64,000 nt of DNA from Methylobacterium sp. 10 (GTDB lineage: Bacteria > Pseudomonadota > Alphaproteobacteria > Rhizobiales > Beijerinckiaceae). The notes under the pieces are model-generated. The model was not told the DNA's origin. It ran no database searches and worked only from the letters and a program-made list of their open reading frames with translations. Made by a program: the position numbers and the translations under genes. The stretch lies in NCBI RefSeq assembly GCF_000519085.1, contig NZ_KI912577.1, positions 3,022,632-3,086,631 on the forward strand. Reading direction: 5' to 3'. Shown one piece after another: positions 16,389 through 24,773 of the stretch; the stretch's first letter is position 1; every line of letters starts with the position of its first letter.

Positions 16389-17486
16389 ATGTCCGCGCCC
16401 AGACTTTTCTCCCACCCTCGATCGATGCACGCCTTGGCCGGCACGAGAGCCATCCTTCCGGGACTGGGCCTCTGCGTGGCGGTCACCGCCGCAGCGGTCG
16501 GCTTCGAGGCCGTCGAGGCGCATCTGTTCGGTCGCGCTTGGCTCGAAGCCCTGGTACTGGCGATCCTGCTCGGGAGCGCGATTCGCACCGCCTGGACCCC
16601 GTCGCAGCGTTTCTTTCCCGGCATCGCCTTCGGGGCCAAGACCGTGCTGGAGATCGCGGTCGTCCTGCTCGGGGCGTCGCTCAGCCTCGCGACGATCCTC
16701 GCCGCCGGACCGGGCCTGCTCTTCGGCATTGCGGGCGTCGTCGCGGTGGCGATCCTGTCGAGTTACGGCATCGGCCGAGCGCTCGGGCTGCATCCGCGCA
16801 TGGCGATCCTCGTGGCCTGCGGGAACTCGATCTGCGGCAACTCGGCGATCGCGGCCACGGCACCGGTGATCGGCGCCGACGGCGAGGACGTCGCCGCCTC
16901 CATCGCCTTCACCGCGGTGCTGGGCGTGCTGGTGGTGCTCGGCCTACCGCTGCTGGTGCCGCTGCTCGGTCTGTCGCCGATGCAGTACGGCGTGCTCGCC
17001 GGCCTCACCGTCTACGCTGTTCCGCAAGTCCTCGCCGCCACCGCGCCGGTCGCGGCGCTCAGCGTCCAGGTCGGAACCCTGGTGAAGCTCGTCCGGGTGC
17101 TGATGCTAGGCCCGGTCGTCCTGATGCTCTCGCTCGGCGCAAGCCGGCTGCGCGAGGAGACCGACGAGGCCGCCCCCGGCGTCACCGCTGGCGACCGCCC
17201 TGCTCGCGCCGGCCTCGCGATCCACCGCTTGGTGCCGTGGTTCATCCTCGCCTTCCTGGCGCTCGCGGGCCTTCGCTCGGCCGGGCTGGTTCCGCAGGTC
17301 GCGCTCGCGCCGATGTCGGAGACCGCCAATCTGCTCACCGTGGTCTCGATGGCGGCGCTCGGCCTCGGGGTCGATGTGCGCAGCGTCGCCAAGGCCGGGG
17401 CGCGGGTGACCCTGGCGGTGGTCGCCTCGCTCGTCGCACTCGGCGCCGTCAGCCTCGGTCTGATCCGCGTGCTGGGCCTCGCTTGA
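16389..17486 (+). CDS. YeiH-family putative sulfate/sulfite exporter (UPF0324)
   Basis: This 365-residue membrane protein of about ten segments carries the YeiH/PSE family stretches LEIAVVLLGASLSL, NSICGNSAIAATAPVI and FTAVLGVLVVLGLP. Family members have been proposed to export sulfate, sulfite or related anions made during sulfonate degradation; direct proof is limited. It lies next to a TehA/SLAC1-type channel and the SorAB sulfite dehydrogenase, which fits a role in relieving sulfite stress. ATG 16389 is preferred over GTG 16341, since the first 16 residues of the longer form are not family-like. Confidence 0.85.
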   Translation: MSAPRLFSHPRSMHALAGTRAILPGLGLCVAVTAAAVGFEAVEAHLFGRAWLEALVLAILLGSAIRTAWTPSQRFFPGIAFGAKTVLEIAVVLLGASLSLATILAAGPGLLFGIAGVVAVAILSSYGIGRALGLHPRMAILVACGNSICGNSAIAATAPVIGADGEDVAASIAFTAVLGVLVVLGLPLLVPLLGLSPMQYGVLAGLTVYAVPQVLAATAPVAALSVQVGTLVKLVRVLMLGPVVLMLSLGASRLREETDEAAPGVTAGDRPARAGLAIHRLVPWFILAFLALAGLRSAGLVPQVALAPMSETANLLTVVSMAALGLGVDVRSVAKAGARVTLAVVASLVALGAVSLGLIRVLGLA

Positions 17487-17512
17487 ACCGATCGGATGCG
17501 CCCGAGGCCCGG

Positions 17513-18664
17513 TCAGGCCCCGGCGAGGCAGGGCGAGACGAAGAGCTCCCCGCGATAGGCCCCGCGCAACGTGCGCACGGACACGATCAGCCAGAGTAGG
17601 GTCAGCAGGCCGACGAGGCCCGCTCCGAGCCAGGCGAACCCGCTGAGTGCCGTCACTTCGCCGATCCGCAGGGTGGCCAGGGCATAGACGCCGAGCGGGA
17701 AGATGTAGCCCCACCAGCCGAGGTTGAACGGAACGCCGGCGCGTAGGTAGCGCACGGTGACGGCGAGCGAGAGCAGAAACCACCAGGCGCCGTAGCCCCA
17801 GAGGATCAGCGCGCCGATCAGGCCCGTGATCCTGAGGATCTCGGGCGCGCCGGCAAAACCGCCTGCCGCGAGGATCGGGCCACCGGCCTGCCCCAGCACG
17901 AGCAGGCCGAGCGCCCCGGTTCCGAGCGGACCGAGGGAGAGCCAGCTCGATGCGGCCATCTCACGCGGTGGCAAGTTGTGCAGCGCCATGCGCAGCACCA
18001 GGATCGCCAGGATGCTCAGCGCCAGCGGGACCGAGACGCCCCAGAGCACGAAGCTCGTGACGATGACGGCGAGTTGTTGGCTCTCGCCGCTCAAGGCTGG
18101 AGCGAGCAGGCCACCGGAGACGGCGACGACCTCGGCTGTCACCACTGGCAGCAGCCATACGGCCGTCATCTGGTCGATGCGGTGCTCCTGACGGGTGAAC
18201 ATCAGGTAGGGGATCGCGACAGCACAGATCAGAGCGAGCGCCACGTCGAACCACCACAGTGGCAGTGCGATTCGGACGGTCTCTGCGCCGAGATAGGGCG
18301 GACCGAATATCAGCAGCCCGTTCAGCAGCGTCGCCAGTGCCATCGGGATCGCCCCGAAGAACATCGACACCGTCGAGTGTCCGAAGATCCGTCGGGCGCC
18401 ATCGAAGTAGAAGATCCAGCGCGCGCCGTAGACTAGGCAGAAGGTGGCGAAAAGCACGACGGAGGCGAGCCAGAGCCCGAGCGGCACAGGGGCCAGCAGG
18501 GCATGCGTCTCCGGCAGACGGTCGAGGGCCAAGGCGACCACGCCAGTGCCCATCACCACGGTGAACCAGTTCGGCGTGAATTGTCGGATCACGTCCCGCG
18601 GATGCTGGAGGCGCGAGAGCGGCTTTAGGCCTGTGCTGATCGCCAGCAGACTGGATTCGGACAC
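17513..18664 (-). CDS. TehA/SLAC1/SSU1-family anion channel or sulfite exporter
   Basis: This 383-residue protein has about ten transmembrane segments. It shows the family start (FTPNWFTVVMGTGVVALAL, the residues lining the pore) and a late GWWGYIFPLGVYALAT motif. The TDT/SLAC1 group includes TehA, malate transporters and the yeast sulfite pump SSU1. The neighbourhood favours sulfite efflux. The start is GTG at 18664. It converges on yeiH with 26 nt between stops, and is divergent from the small secreted-protein gene across a 214-nt AT-rich region containing dyads. Confidence 0.82.
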   Translation of the reverse strand: MSESSLLAISTGLKPLSRLQHPRDVIRQFTPNWFTVVMGTGVVALALDRLPETHALLAPVPLGLWLASVVLFATFCLVYGARWIFYFDGARRIFGHSTVSMFFGAIPMALATLLNGLLIFGPPYLGAETVRIALPLWWFDVALALICAVAIPYLMFTRQEHRIDQMTAVWLLPVVTAEVVAVSGGLLAPALSGESQQLAVIVTSFVLWGVSVPLALSILAILVLRMALHNLPPREMAASSWLSLGPLGTGALGLLVLGQAGGPILAAGGFAGAPEILRITGLIGALILWGYGAWWFLLSLAVTVRYLRAGVPFNLGWWGYIFPLGVYALATLRIGEVTALSGFAWLGAGLVGLLTLLWLIVSVRTLRGAYRGELFVSPCLAGA

Positions 18665-18758
18665 GGGGCGCTCTTGGGCTTCGGAGGGTCAACGCACCGG
18701 CTCTAGCACGACCCCGCATCGCGCGCCGCCGCGATAAACATCAACTCGCAAGCGGCGC

Positions 18759-18815
18759 TTAATCATCAAAACAATCGATTAAAACTAGCTAATCAAACCA
18801 TTAGTATGAATGGTT
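18759..18815. promoter_or_regulatory. Two inverted repeats in the divergent AT-rich region
   Basis: The 18665-18878 gap is much richer in A/T than its surroundings. It holds TTAATC-N12-GATTAA (18759-18782) and AACCATT-AGTATG-AATGGTT (18796-18815). Perfect short dyads of this kind are typical LysR-type or related operators, and a LysR gene lies in the same sulfite block at 23883. Either the channel gene or the small exported-protein gene could be the target. Confidence 0.45.
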
Positions 18816-18878
18816 GTCGGCCGCTACCTTCTTGTCATCACGAACCGACGTGACGACCCGACCAGAAGGATATCGACC

Positions 18879-19112
18879 ATGACCCGTACGATCGCTGCCG
18901 TCGCCCTCGCCGCCTCCGCCCTCGTCGGCATGACGGGCCTCTCGCAGGCCCAGGGCCTCCGCGCTCCGCAGGTCCGCTTCATCACCAGCCCATCCGCACC
19001 GATCTACGGCGACGCCGATGGCGCCAACGCCAAGAACCCGGCACTCCCGGCCTACGCCCGTGGCCGCGGCCAGGAGACCGGCGGCCCGGCGCGGGAACTG
19101 ATCGGTCGCTGA
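18879..19112 (+). CDS. Small exported protein of unknown function
   Basis: This 77-residue product has a clear signal peptide (MTRTIAAVALAASALVGM, cleavage near SQAQG). The mature part of about 50 residues is Pro/Gly/Ala-rich, with SPSAPIYGDADG and an acidic/amide end. AGAAGGA lies 8 nt before the ATG. No known domain is recognised. It is the first gene on the plus strand of the sulfite block and is followed by a hairpin. Secreted and real by codon pattern and ribosome site; function unknown. Confidence 0.62.
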   Translation: MTRTIAAVALAASALVGMTGLSQAQGLRAPQVRFITSPSAPIYGDADGANAKNPALPAYARGRGQETGGPARELIGR

Positions 19113-19125
19113 CAGCGCCCCCTTG

Positions 19126-19149
19126 GCCGCCGGGCATCCGTCCGGCGGC
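19126..19149 (+). terminator. GC-rich hairpin after the small exported-protein gene
   Basis: GCCGCCGG and CCGGCGGC pair around an 8-nt loop, 14 nt after the stop codon. No T-run follows, so it may be an attenuator or RNA-stabilising hairpin rather than a classical terminator. Confidence 0.4.
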
Positions 19150-19190
19150 ACGTGAAGCCTTCGAACACCCGAATGACAGGGAGATCCATC

Positions 19191-19325
19191 ATGACCCGAC
19201 CCACCTTCGAGACCACTGACGAGGCCCGGCAGGGCGAGACCAGCGGTCATATGCGCTGGGTCCTGTTCTGGACGGTCGCCCTGACTGTCGCCGCCGTCGG
19301 CACCGCCTGGCTGACGATCATCTGA
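19191..19325 (+). CDS. Small single-pass membrane protein (44 aa)
   Basis: A 44-codon gene begins at ATG 19191, preceded by CAGGGAGA about 7 nt upstream. The product has a polar N-terminus (MTRPTFETTDEARQGE) and one hydrophobic helix at residues 21-44 (WVLFWTVALTVAAVG) reaching the C-terminus. The layout, with an N-terminal polar part and a C-terminal anchor, is typical of small accessory membrane proteins. It sits between the exported-protein gene and sorA. Function is unknown; the ribosome site and helix support a real gene. Confidence 0.5.
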   Translation: MTRPTFETTDEARQGETSGHMRWVLFWTVALTVAAVGTAWLTII

Positions 19326-19380
19326 TCCGGCCGCCCGCCATTGATCGGAGATCGGAAATCTTCGGATGATCGCAATCGGA

Positions 19381-19403
19381 GATCGTTCAGATCTCTAACG
19401 ATC
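19381..19403. promoter_or_regulatory. Inverted repeat upstream of sorA
   Basis: GATCGTT and AACGATC form a perfect 7-bp dyad around 9 nt, just before the promoter-like GGAATA at 19411. ATCGGAGATC also occurs twice at about 19345 and 19376. The position suits an operator for a regulator acting at the sorA promoter, possibly the LysR protein of this block. Confidence 0.45.
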
Positions 19404-19410
19404 ATTGGGT

Positions 19411-19437
19411 GGAATAATCATCTCGCTGTAGCATCTC
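19411..19437 (+). promoter_or_regulatory. Candidate ECF-sigma promoter of sorA
   Basis: GGAATA (19411-19416), 14 nt, then GCATCTC (19431-19437). Exactly the same pair with the same spacing stands before the COG4315-sigma operon at 26548-26522 on the minus strand. A GGAA-type -35 is characteristic of ECF sigma factors, and such genes typically control themselves. The resulting sorA leader would be about 160 nt. Confidence 0.55.
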
Positions 19438-19603
19438 GTTCACGGAGAGGACGCCTCTTTGCCGGGATGACATGGATCGACGACCCGAGTTTCCGGCGGC
19501 GAGACCGAACCGTCCCGACCGACGCCAATGCCGTCCGCCGACGGCGACACCGAGATCCAGCGACCGGCCGACGCGGCCCAACAAACGATTCCAGGGAGAC
19601 ATC

Positions 19604-20827
19604 ATGCGCCATCTGCACGAACCGTTGAACCGCCGCCTCGTCCTGGGTGGCCTAGGGGTCGGCAGCCTCGCCGCCGCCATGCCGGCCTGGGCCGCGGGCT
19701 CGGTGAAGCTTCCGCTGCCCGGCGGCCCGGACGAGCGGGCGCTGACCACCGCCTTTCCGGGCAAGGCCGAGATGATCCTTCAACGCACCCATCCGCCGCT
19801 GCTGGAGACGCCGTTCTCGGTGTTCGACGAGGGCGTGTTCACCCCTAACGACCGCTTCTACGTCCGTTGGCACTGGGCCTCGATCCCGACCGAAGTCGAT
19901 GCCGGCACCTTCCGTCTTAAGGTCCACGGCCACGTCGATAAGGAACTCTCGCTCTCGCTCGACGCCATCGCCGGCCTGCCGCGCTTCGAGATCGCCGCGG
20001 TGAACCAGTGCTCGGGCAATTCACGCGGGCTGTTCGAGCCGCGGGTGCCCGGCGCGCAATGGGCCAACGGCTCGATGGGCAACGCCCGCTGGACCGGGGT
20101 ACGCCTCAAGGACGTGCTCGAACGCGCTGGGGTGAAGTCCGGCGCCGTGCAGGTGCGCTTCAACGGCCTCGACGAGCCCGTGGTCGACGACGCGCCGGAC
20201 TTCAAGAAGTCGCTCGATCTCGACCACGCCAACAATGGTGAGGTGATGATCGCCTACGCGATGAACGGCGAGCAGCTCCCGCTGCTCAACGGTTTCCCGC
20301 TCCGCCTCGTGGTGCCGGGCTGGTATTCGACCTACTGGGTCAAGATGCTGTCCGACATCGAGGTGCTGGACAAGCCCGACGACGGGTACTGGATGAAGAC
20401 CGCCTACCGCATCCCGGACGTGCCGGGCGCCAACATCAAGCCCGGCCAGACCGGCTTCAAGACGGTGCCGATCAACAGGATGGTGCCGCGCTCCTTCGTC
20501 ACCAACCTGACCGACGGCGCCAAGGTGGCGGCCGGAACGCCGGTGGCCCTTCGCGGCATCGCTTTCGGCGGCGATTGCGGGGTAAAGGCGGTCGACTTCT
20601 CCGGAGACGGCGGGGCGACGTGGTTTCCGGCGCAACTCGGCGCGGACGAGGGCCCCTACAGCTTCCGCCGCTTCGACGGCAGCCTGCCGGCGCTGGCCGC
20701 CGGCACCCATGCGGTTAAGGTCCGCTGCACCAATACCAACGGCGTCGCCCAGGGCATGGACCAGGTCTGGAACGCCAACGGCTTCATGCAGAACGGCATA
20801 GAGACCGTGTCCTTCCAGGCCGCTTGA
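19604..20827 (+). CDS. sorA: SorA, molybdenum sulfite dehydrogenase catalytic subunit
   Basis: This 407-residue sulfite-oxidase-fold enzyme has a Tat leader (NRRLVLGGLG, Arg10-Arg11, cleavage near AWAAG), so it is folded with its molybdopterin cofactor in the cytosol and exported. The Mo-ligand Cys136 lies in NQCSGNSRG. ANGSMGNARWTGV and the C-terminal dimerisation domain (IAFGGDCGVKAVDFSGDGG) match SorA rather than YedY. It oxidises sulfite to sulfate in the periplasm, passing electrons to the c-type cytochrome encoded next. CAGGGAGA stands about 6 nt before ATG 19604. An upstream dyad and a shared ECF-type promoter suggest sulfite-responsive control. Confidence 0.93.
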   Translation: MRHLHEPLNRRLVLGGLGVGSLAAAMPAWAAGSVKLPLPGGPDERALTTAFPGKAEMILQRTHPPLLETPFSVFDEGVFTPNDRFYVRWHWASIPTEVDAGTFRLKVHGHVDKELSLSLDAIAGLPRFEIAAVNQCSGNSRGLFEPRVPGAQWANGSMGNARWTGVRLKDVLERAGVKSGAVQVRFNGLDEPVVDDAPDFKKSLDLDHANNGEVMIAYAMNGEQLPLLNGFPLRLVVPGWYSTYWVKMLSDIEVLDKPDDGYWMKTAYRIPDVPGANIKPGQTGFKTVPINRMVPRSFVTNLTDGAKVAAGTPVALRGIAFGGDCGVKAVDFSGDGGATWFPAQLGADEGPYSFRRFDGSLPALAAGTHAVKVRCTNTNGVAQGMDQVWNANGFMQNGIETVSFQAA

Positions 20828-20838
20828 GGAGACCAGCC

Positions 20839-21177
20839 ATGAACCCGATCCGCCCTGCGGCCCTCATCGCCGCGCTCGCCTTGTCTCCTCTGGTGGCGCT
20901 CGCCGCCCCGGCCCCCGAGCCGATGCGCTTCACCTCGCAATCCATTGCGATGCCGACCTCCGACCGGATCTTCCCCGACGGGCCGGGGGCCGAGGCCGTC
21001 AACAACAACTGCCTTGCCTGCCACTCGGCCGGGATGGTGCTGACCCAGCCCAAGCTCACCAAGGCGCAGTGGACCGAGACCGTGAACAAGATGGTTCACG
21101 TCTACAAGGCACCGGTCGATCAGGCCGACGTGCAGACCATCATCGATTACCTCACGGCGTTGAAGCCGACGCCCTGA
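20839..21177 (+). CDS. sorB: SorB, c-type cytochrome subunit of sulfite dehydrogenase
   Basis: This 112-residue exported monohaem cytochrome has a signal peptide (residues 1-23, ALAAP) and one CLACH haem-binding motif (Cys58, Cys61, His62). Met66 or Met85 are candidates for the distal ligand. It starts 11 nt after sorA with GAGGAGA upstream, and would accept electrons from the Mo centre of SorA and hand them to the respiratory chain. Size and order match known SorAB pairs. Confidence 0.9.
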   Translation: MNPIRPAALIAALALSPLVALAAPAPEPMRFTSQSIAMPTSDRIFPDGPGAEAVNNNCLACHSAGMVLTQPKLTKAQWTETVNKMVHVYKAPVDQADVQTIIDYLTALKPTP

Positions 21178-21184
21178 ACCCCCG

Positions 21185-21226
21185 ATTCCCGAGGCCGCCG
21201 CGCTTTTTTCGCCGGCCTCGGGGAAT
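21185..21226 (+). terminator. Long hairpin after sorB
   Basis: ATTCCCGAGGCCG pairs with CGGCCTCGGGGAAT (one bulged G) 8 nt after the sorB stop. The T-run lies in the loop rather than after the stem, which is odd for a classical terminator. It may mark the end of the sorAB message or stabilise it. Confidence 0.5.
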
Positions 21227-21362
21227 AGACCGCGCCTTCCGGCGTCTCCTCAGGGCGATGCACGGCCGGCCCGGCCTTGCACGACGGATTTCCGATTTCG
21301 AACCAGCCCTCACGGCAGGCCCCGGCCGCCGAACGAGCGCGCATGCCCGAGAGACACGCTTC

Positions 21363-22346
21363 ATGACCCATATCCGCACCAGCCTGCGCGCCCTCGTCGC
21401 CGGAGCCGCCTTGCTCCTCGCCCAGGGCCAGCCCGGGTTCGCCGCCGGTTTCGACGGGGCGATCAAGAACAACGCGCTGGCGCTGAACGCCGCCGGTACG
21501 GTCGCCGCTGTGTCGAACAGCGAAGAGAGCGCCGTCATCGTCTACGACGTCGCCAAGGGCACGGTGCTGCGCCGCCTCGACGGCTTCGTGACCCCGCGCA
21601 ACATCGTGTTCGCGCCGGACGGCGCCCGCTTCTACGTCTCCGACAGCGGCACCGGCCGGATCACGGTCTACGAGACCGCCACCGGCAAGGAAGCCGGCGT
21701 TCTCGCCGCGGGCCCCGGCGCGTTCGGCACGGTGCTCTCGGCCGACGGGACCAAGCTCTACGTCAATAACGAGGCCGCGAGCACGCTGACCGTGTTCGAC
21801 ACCAGGACCATGCTCGCCGAGGCTGTGATCCCCGGCTTCGCGCAGCCGCGCCAGGGCGTGAAGTTGTCGCCGGACGGCAAGACCGTGTTCGTGACGAACT
21901 TCCTCGGCGACAAGATCACGTTGGTCGATACCGCCACCAACAAGATCACCGGCGAGATCGCCGGGTTCGACAAGCTGCGCGCCATCTCGATCACCAAGGA
22001 CGGTAAGACGCTGTTTGCCGCCAACAGCGGCCGCAACACGATCGGCGTGGTCGATGTCGCCGCCCGTAAGGTCACGTCCGAGGTGGCGGTGGGCAAGGAC
22101 CCCTACGGCGCCGCGCTGACCCCGGACGGGCGCTTCGTCTATTCGGGCAATCTCAAGGACAACTCCTTGTCGGTGATCGACACCGGCACCCTCAAGGTCG
22201 TCGCCACGGTGACCGGCCTGAACGAGCCGCGCCAGGCGATCGCGTTCTCGGCCGACAACGCCCACGCCTACGTCCTCAACCGCGACCTTAGCGTCGCCGT
22301 GGTGGACCGGGCGAAGAACGCGGTCATCTCGACCATGAAGCCCTGA
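21363..22346 (+). CDS. Exported YncE-like beta-propeller protein
   Basis: This 327-residue protein has a signal peptide (cleavage near GFAAG) and about seven repeats of 40 or so residues. Each carries the YVTN-type pattern: SPDGKTVFVTNFLGDKITLVDT, TKDGKTLFAANSGRNT, TPDGRFVYSGNLKDNS. It folds as a periplasmic beta-propeller. Such proteins often accompany periplasmic redox enzymes and may bind metals or haem proteins; no active site is evident. It lies between the two sulfite-oxidase genes, suggesting a link to sulfite oxidation, but that is context only. A GC hairpin follows its stop. Confidence 0.82.
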   Translation: MTHIRTSLRALVAGAALLLAQGQPGFAAGFDGAIKNNALALNAAGTVAAVSNSEESAVIVYDVAKGTVLRRLDGFVTPRNIVFAPDGARFYVSDSGTGRITVYETATGKEAGVLAAGPGAFGTVLSADGTKLYVNNEAASTLTVFDTRTMLAEAVIPGFAQPRQGVKLSPDGKTVFVTNFLGDKITLVDTATNKITGEIAGFDKLRAISITKDGKTLFAANSGRNTIGVVDVAARKVTSEVAVGKDPYGAALTPDGRFVYSGNLKDNSLSVIDTGTLKVVATVTGLNEPRQAIAFSADNAHAYVLNRDLSVAVVDRAKNAVISTMKP

Positions 22347-22353
22347 GGCGTCG

Positions 22354-22384
22354 CGCGCCGGGTGCCTTCTCGGCTCCCGGCGCG
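22354..22384 (+). terminator. Hairpin after the beta-propeller gene
   Basis: CGCGCCGGG and CCCGGCGCG pair around a 13-nt loop 7 nt after the stop codon. No clear T-run follows, so termination strength is uncertain. Confidence 0.45.
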
Positions 22385-22425
22385 TTCCCGATGTCGACAC
22401 GTCACGAACGCAGGACAAAGACCCC

Positions 22426-23511
22426 ATGCTCGGCCTGTTCCAGCGCAAGGACCGCCTCATCGTCCACGGAAAGGCGCCCTACAACGCCGAGCCGCCGCTC
22501 GATCGCCTGCGCGCGGCCTTCCTGACTGATCAGGCCGACTTCTACGTCCGCAGCCACGGTGACATCCCGGACCTCGACGCCGACAGCTACCGCCTGATTA
22601 TCGACGGGATGGTCGCGACGTCGCTCGACCTCTCGCTCGCCGATCTCAAGGAACGCTTCGCGCCCGTCACCGTCACGGCGGTGATGCAATGCGCCGGCAA
22701 CCGCCGGGCCGACATGCTGGCGGTGGCGCCGGTCTCCGGCGACCCGTGGGCGCCCGGCGCCATCGGCAACGCGGAATGGACCGGCGTGCGCCTCGCCGAG
22801 GTGCTGCGCGCGGCCGGCCTCGACGCGGGGGGCGCACGTCACGTCGCCTTCGAGAGCCACGACCGGATCGCCCATACGGACACGCGCTTCGGCGCCTCGA
22901 TCCCGCTCGCCAAGGCTCTCGCCCCCGAGACGCTGCTCGCCTTCGCGATGAACGGCGAGCTTCTCGCCCCCGAGCACGGTCACCCGCTGCGTGTTGTGGT
23001 GCCGGGCTTTGCCGGCATCCGCAGCCCGAAATGGCTCGCCCGCATCACGGTGCAGGATCACCCCTCCAACAACCCGATGCAGGCCGACGACTACAAGCTG
23101 TTTCCGCCCGACGTGACCGCCGAGACCGCGGACCCCGCCCACGGCATCACCATCGAGGCGATGCCGCTCAACAGCGCGATCTGCGAGCCCGCCCGCGGCG
23201 CGGCGTTGAAGGCCGGCCGGCACGCGATCCGCGGCTACGCCATCGCCAGTGACCGCGCGGTCGCCCGCGTCGATGTCTCGACGGATGGCGGTCGCAGCTG
23301 GGCGCAGGCCCGGATCGACCGCGACGCCGACGCACCCTACGCCTGGACGTTCTGGGAGATCGAGCGCGAGCTGACGACCGGCGAGCACGAACTCGCGGTA
23401 CGGGCCTGGGATTCCGCCGGCCAGACCCAGCCTGCGGCGCCGGACGACACCTGGAACTACAAGGGCTACCTCAGCGCCGCCTGGCACCGGGTGCGGGTAA
23501 CGGTGGCCTGA
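22426..23511 (+). CDS. Second sulfite-oxidase-family molybdoenzyme, no export signal
   Basis: This 361-residue protein has the sulfite-oxidase fold. Mo-ligand Cys89 lies in VMQCAGNRR, GAIGNAEWTGVRL forms the second cofactor contact, HPLRVVVPGFAGIRSPKWL is the substrate-pocket region, and the C-terminal Mo-co dimerisation domain follows (VDVSTDGGRSW). Unlike SorA it has no signal peptide, so it would act in the cytoplasm. It resembles the eukaryotic and plant sulfite oxidase group more than SorA. Two molybdenum sulfite oxidases in different compartments within 3 kb suggest layered sulfite detoxification. The electron acceptor is unknown. Confidence 0.87.
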   Translation: MLGLFQRKDRLIVHGKAPYNAEPPLDRLRAAFLTDQADFYVRSHGDIPDLDADSYRLIIDGMVATSLDLSLADLKERFAPVTVTAVMQCAGNRRADMLAVAPVSGDPWAPGAIGNAEWTGVRLAEVLRAAGLDAGGARHVAFESHDRIAHTDTRFGASIPLAKALAPETLLAFAMNGELLAPEHGHPLRVVVPGFAGIRSPKWLARITVQDHPSNNPMQADDYKLFPPDVTAETADPAHGITIEAMPLNSAICEPARGAALKAGRHAIRGYAIASDRAVARVDVSTDGGRSWAQARIDRDADAPYAWTFWEIERELTTGEHELAVRAWDSAGQTQPAAPDDTWNYKGYLSAAWHRVRVTVA

Positions 23512-23514
23512 CCG

Positions 23515-23886
23515 TCACGCCCAGAGCAGGGCGGTGGCAGCGAGGCCCGAGATCGCGATGAGCAGGGCCGCAACCCCGACGGTGAGGATGCGCGGCATCA
23601 TCGGGATCTCGGCATGAGCGAGTCGCGCCCGGATCGCTCGGTCCCGCCATGCGGCGCCGGCGAACGAGGCGAGCGCACAGGCGATCAGCGTGAGCGACAG
23701 CACCTTCAGTGGCCAGACCGCCAGCACCTCTCGCAGGAAGCGCTGCGCGGCCAGGCCGACGCCGAGGAAGGCGAGCCCGGTGCGAAGCCACGCCACGAAG
23801 GTGCGCTCGGCTGCCAGCACCGTGCGGTCCTCGGCGAGCCTGACCCGCGGGTCGTCGGGGGGAACGGGTTTCGCGGGCTCGCTCAT
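23515..23886 (-). CDS. DUF202 (YidH-like) membrane protein
   Basis: This 123-residue protein has the DUF202 start (RTVLAAERTFVAWLRTGLAFLGVG, residues 21-44), with a conserved acidic/Arg helix, and three hydrophobic segments. Function in this family is unknown. Its start overlaps the LysR stop by 4 nt, making it the last gene of the COG4315-sigma-anti-sigma-LysR operon. It converges with the sulfite-oxidase-like gene, the stops being only a few bases apart. Confidence 0.82.
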   Translation of the reverse strand: MSEPAKPVPPDDPRVRLAEDRTVLAAERTFVAWLRTGLAFLGVGLAAQRFLREVLAVWPLKVLSLTLIACALASFAGAAWRDRAIRARLAHAEIPMMPRILTVGVAALLIAISGLAATALLWA

Positions 23887-24773
23887 TCGGCATCCGCCGT
23901 TGCGATCAAATCGAGCAGCGCGTCGGCGGCCCGGCTGCGGTAGCGCTCCTTGTGGCGCAGTACCCGGAACGGCCGGCTCGGCAGGGCGAACGCCGCCCGT
24001 ACCAGGGTCCCGGCTCGAAGCGCTGCGGCGACCACGGTCTCGGACAGCACGGCGGCCCCGCCCCCGGCCTCGACGGCGGCGCGGACCGCCTCGTTCGAGG
24101 GCAATTCGAGTGTGACTTGGAGTTGAGCCGCAGCGAGGCCGGCCGCACCCAGCGCCGCCTCAAAGGCCGAGCGGGTTCCCGATCCCCCCTCGCGCAGCAC
24201 CCAGTCGGCCCCGGCGAGGTCCTTGGGTTCAAGGGCGGTCGCTCCGGCGAAGGGATGGCCTGGGGCGACCACGAGGACGAGCTGGTCATGAGCAATGGTG
24301 ATGCTCGCGAGCGTCGGGTCGTCCAGCGCCCCCTCGACGAAGCCGAGTTCGGCCTGCCCGGCGCGGACCGCATCGGCAGCGTCGGTGGTGTTGCCCACCG
24401 CCAGCCGGATGGCGATCTCAGGGTAGGCCCGGCGGAAGGCGACAAGGTGGCGCGGCAGCCAGTCGCTGGCGATGGTCTGGCTGGCGTAGAGGGCCAGCGT
24501 CCCGCGTCGCATGCCGCTGAGGTCGGCGAGCACCAGCTCGGCGGCCTCGGCCCGGGCGAGCACCGCGCGGGCCTCGACGAGGAACACGCGTCCCGCCTCG
24601 GTCAGCTCGATCCCGCGGCCGACCCGATGGAACAGCTTGGTCGCGTGTCGTCCCTCGATATTGGCGATCGCCGTGCTGACCGCCGACTGCACGAGGTTCA
24701 GCGCCTCGGCAGCCCGGGTTACGTGCTGCCGCTCGGCCACCGCCACGAAGATGCGGAGTTGGTCGAGGGTCAT
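23883..24773 (-). CDS. LysR-family transcriptional regulator
   Basis: This 296-residue protein has an N-terminal winged HTH (LRIFVAVAERQHVTRAAEALNLVQSAVSTAI, residues 5-35) and a periplasmic-binding-protein-like effector domain with a CysB/CbbR-like arrangement (GTLALYASQTIASDWLP). The effector is not identifiable from sequence; sulfur compounds are plausible given the neighbours. It overlaps the anti-sigma gene (upstream) and the DUF202 gene (downstream) by 4 nt each, so it is co-transcribed with the sigma factor, an unusual pairing of two regulators. Confidence 0.88.
   Translation of the reverse strand: MTLDQLRIFVAVAERQHVTRAAEALNLVQSAVSTAIANIEGRHATKLFHRVGRGIELTEAGRVFLVEARAVLARAEAAELVLADLSGMRRGTLALYASQTIASDWLPRHLVAFRRAYPEIAIRLAVGNTTDAADAVRAGQAELGFVEGALDDPTLASITIAHDQLVLVVAPGHPFAGATALEPKDLAGADWVLREGGSGTRSAFEAALGAAGLAAAQLQVTLELPSNEAVRAAVEAGGGAAVLSETVVAAALRAGTLVRAAFALPSRPFRVLRHKERYRSRAADALLDLIATADAE

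Noticed and set aside
21147..22460. 437-codon minus-strand frame across the beta-propeller gene
   Set aside because: Runs of Arg, Val, Gly and His with no hydrophobic core pattern; the real gene is the plus-strand YncE-like protein with a signal peptide.
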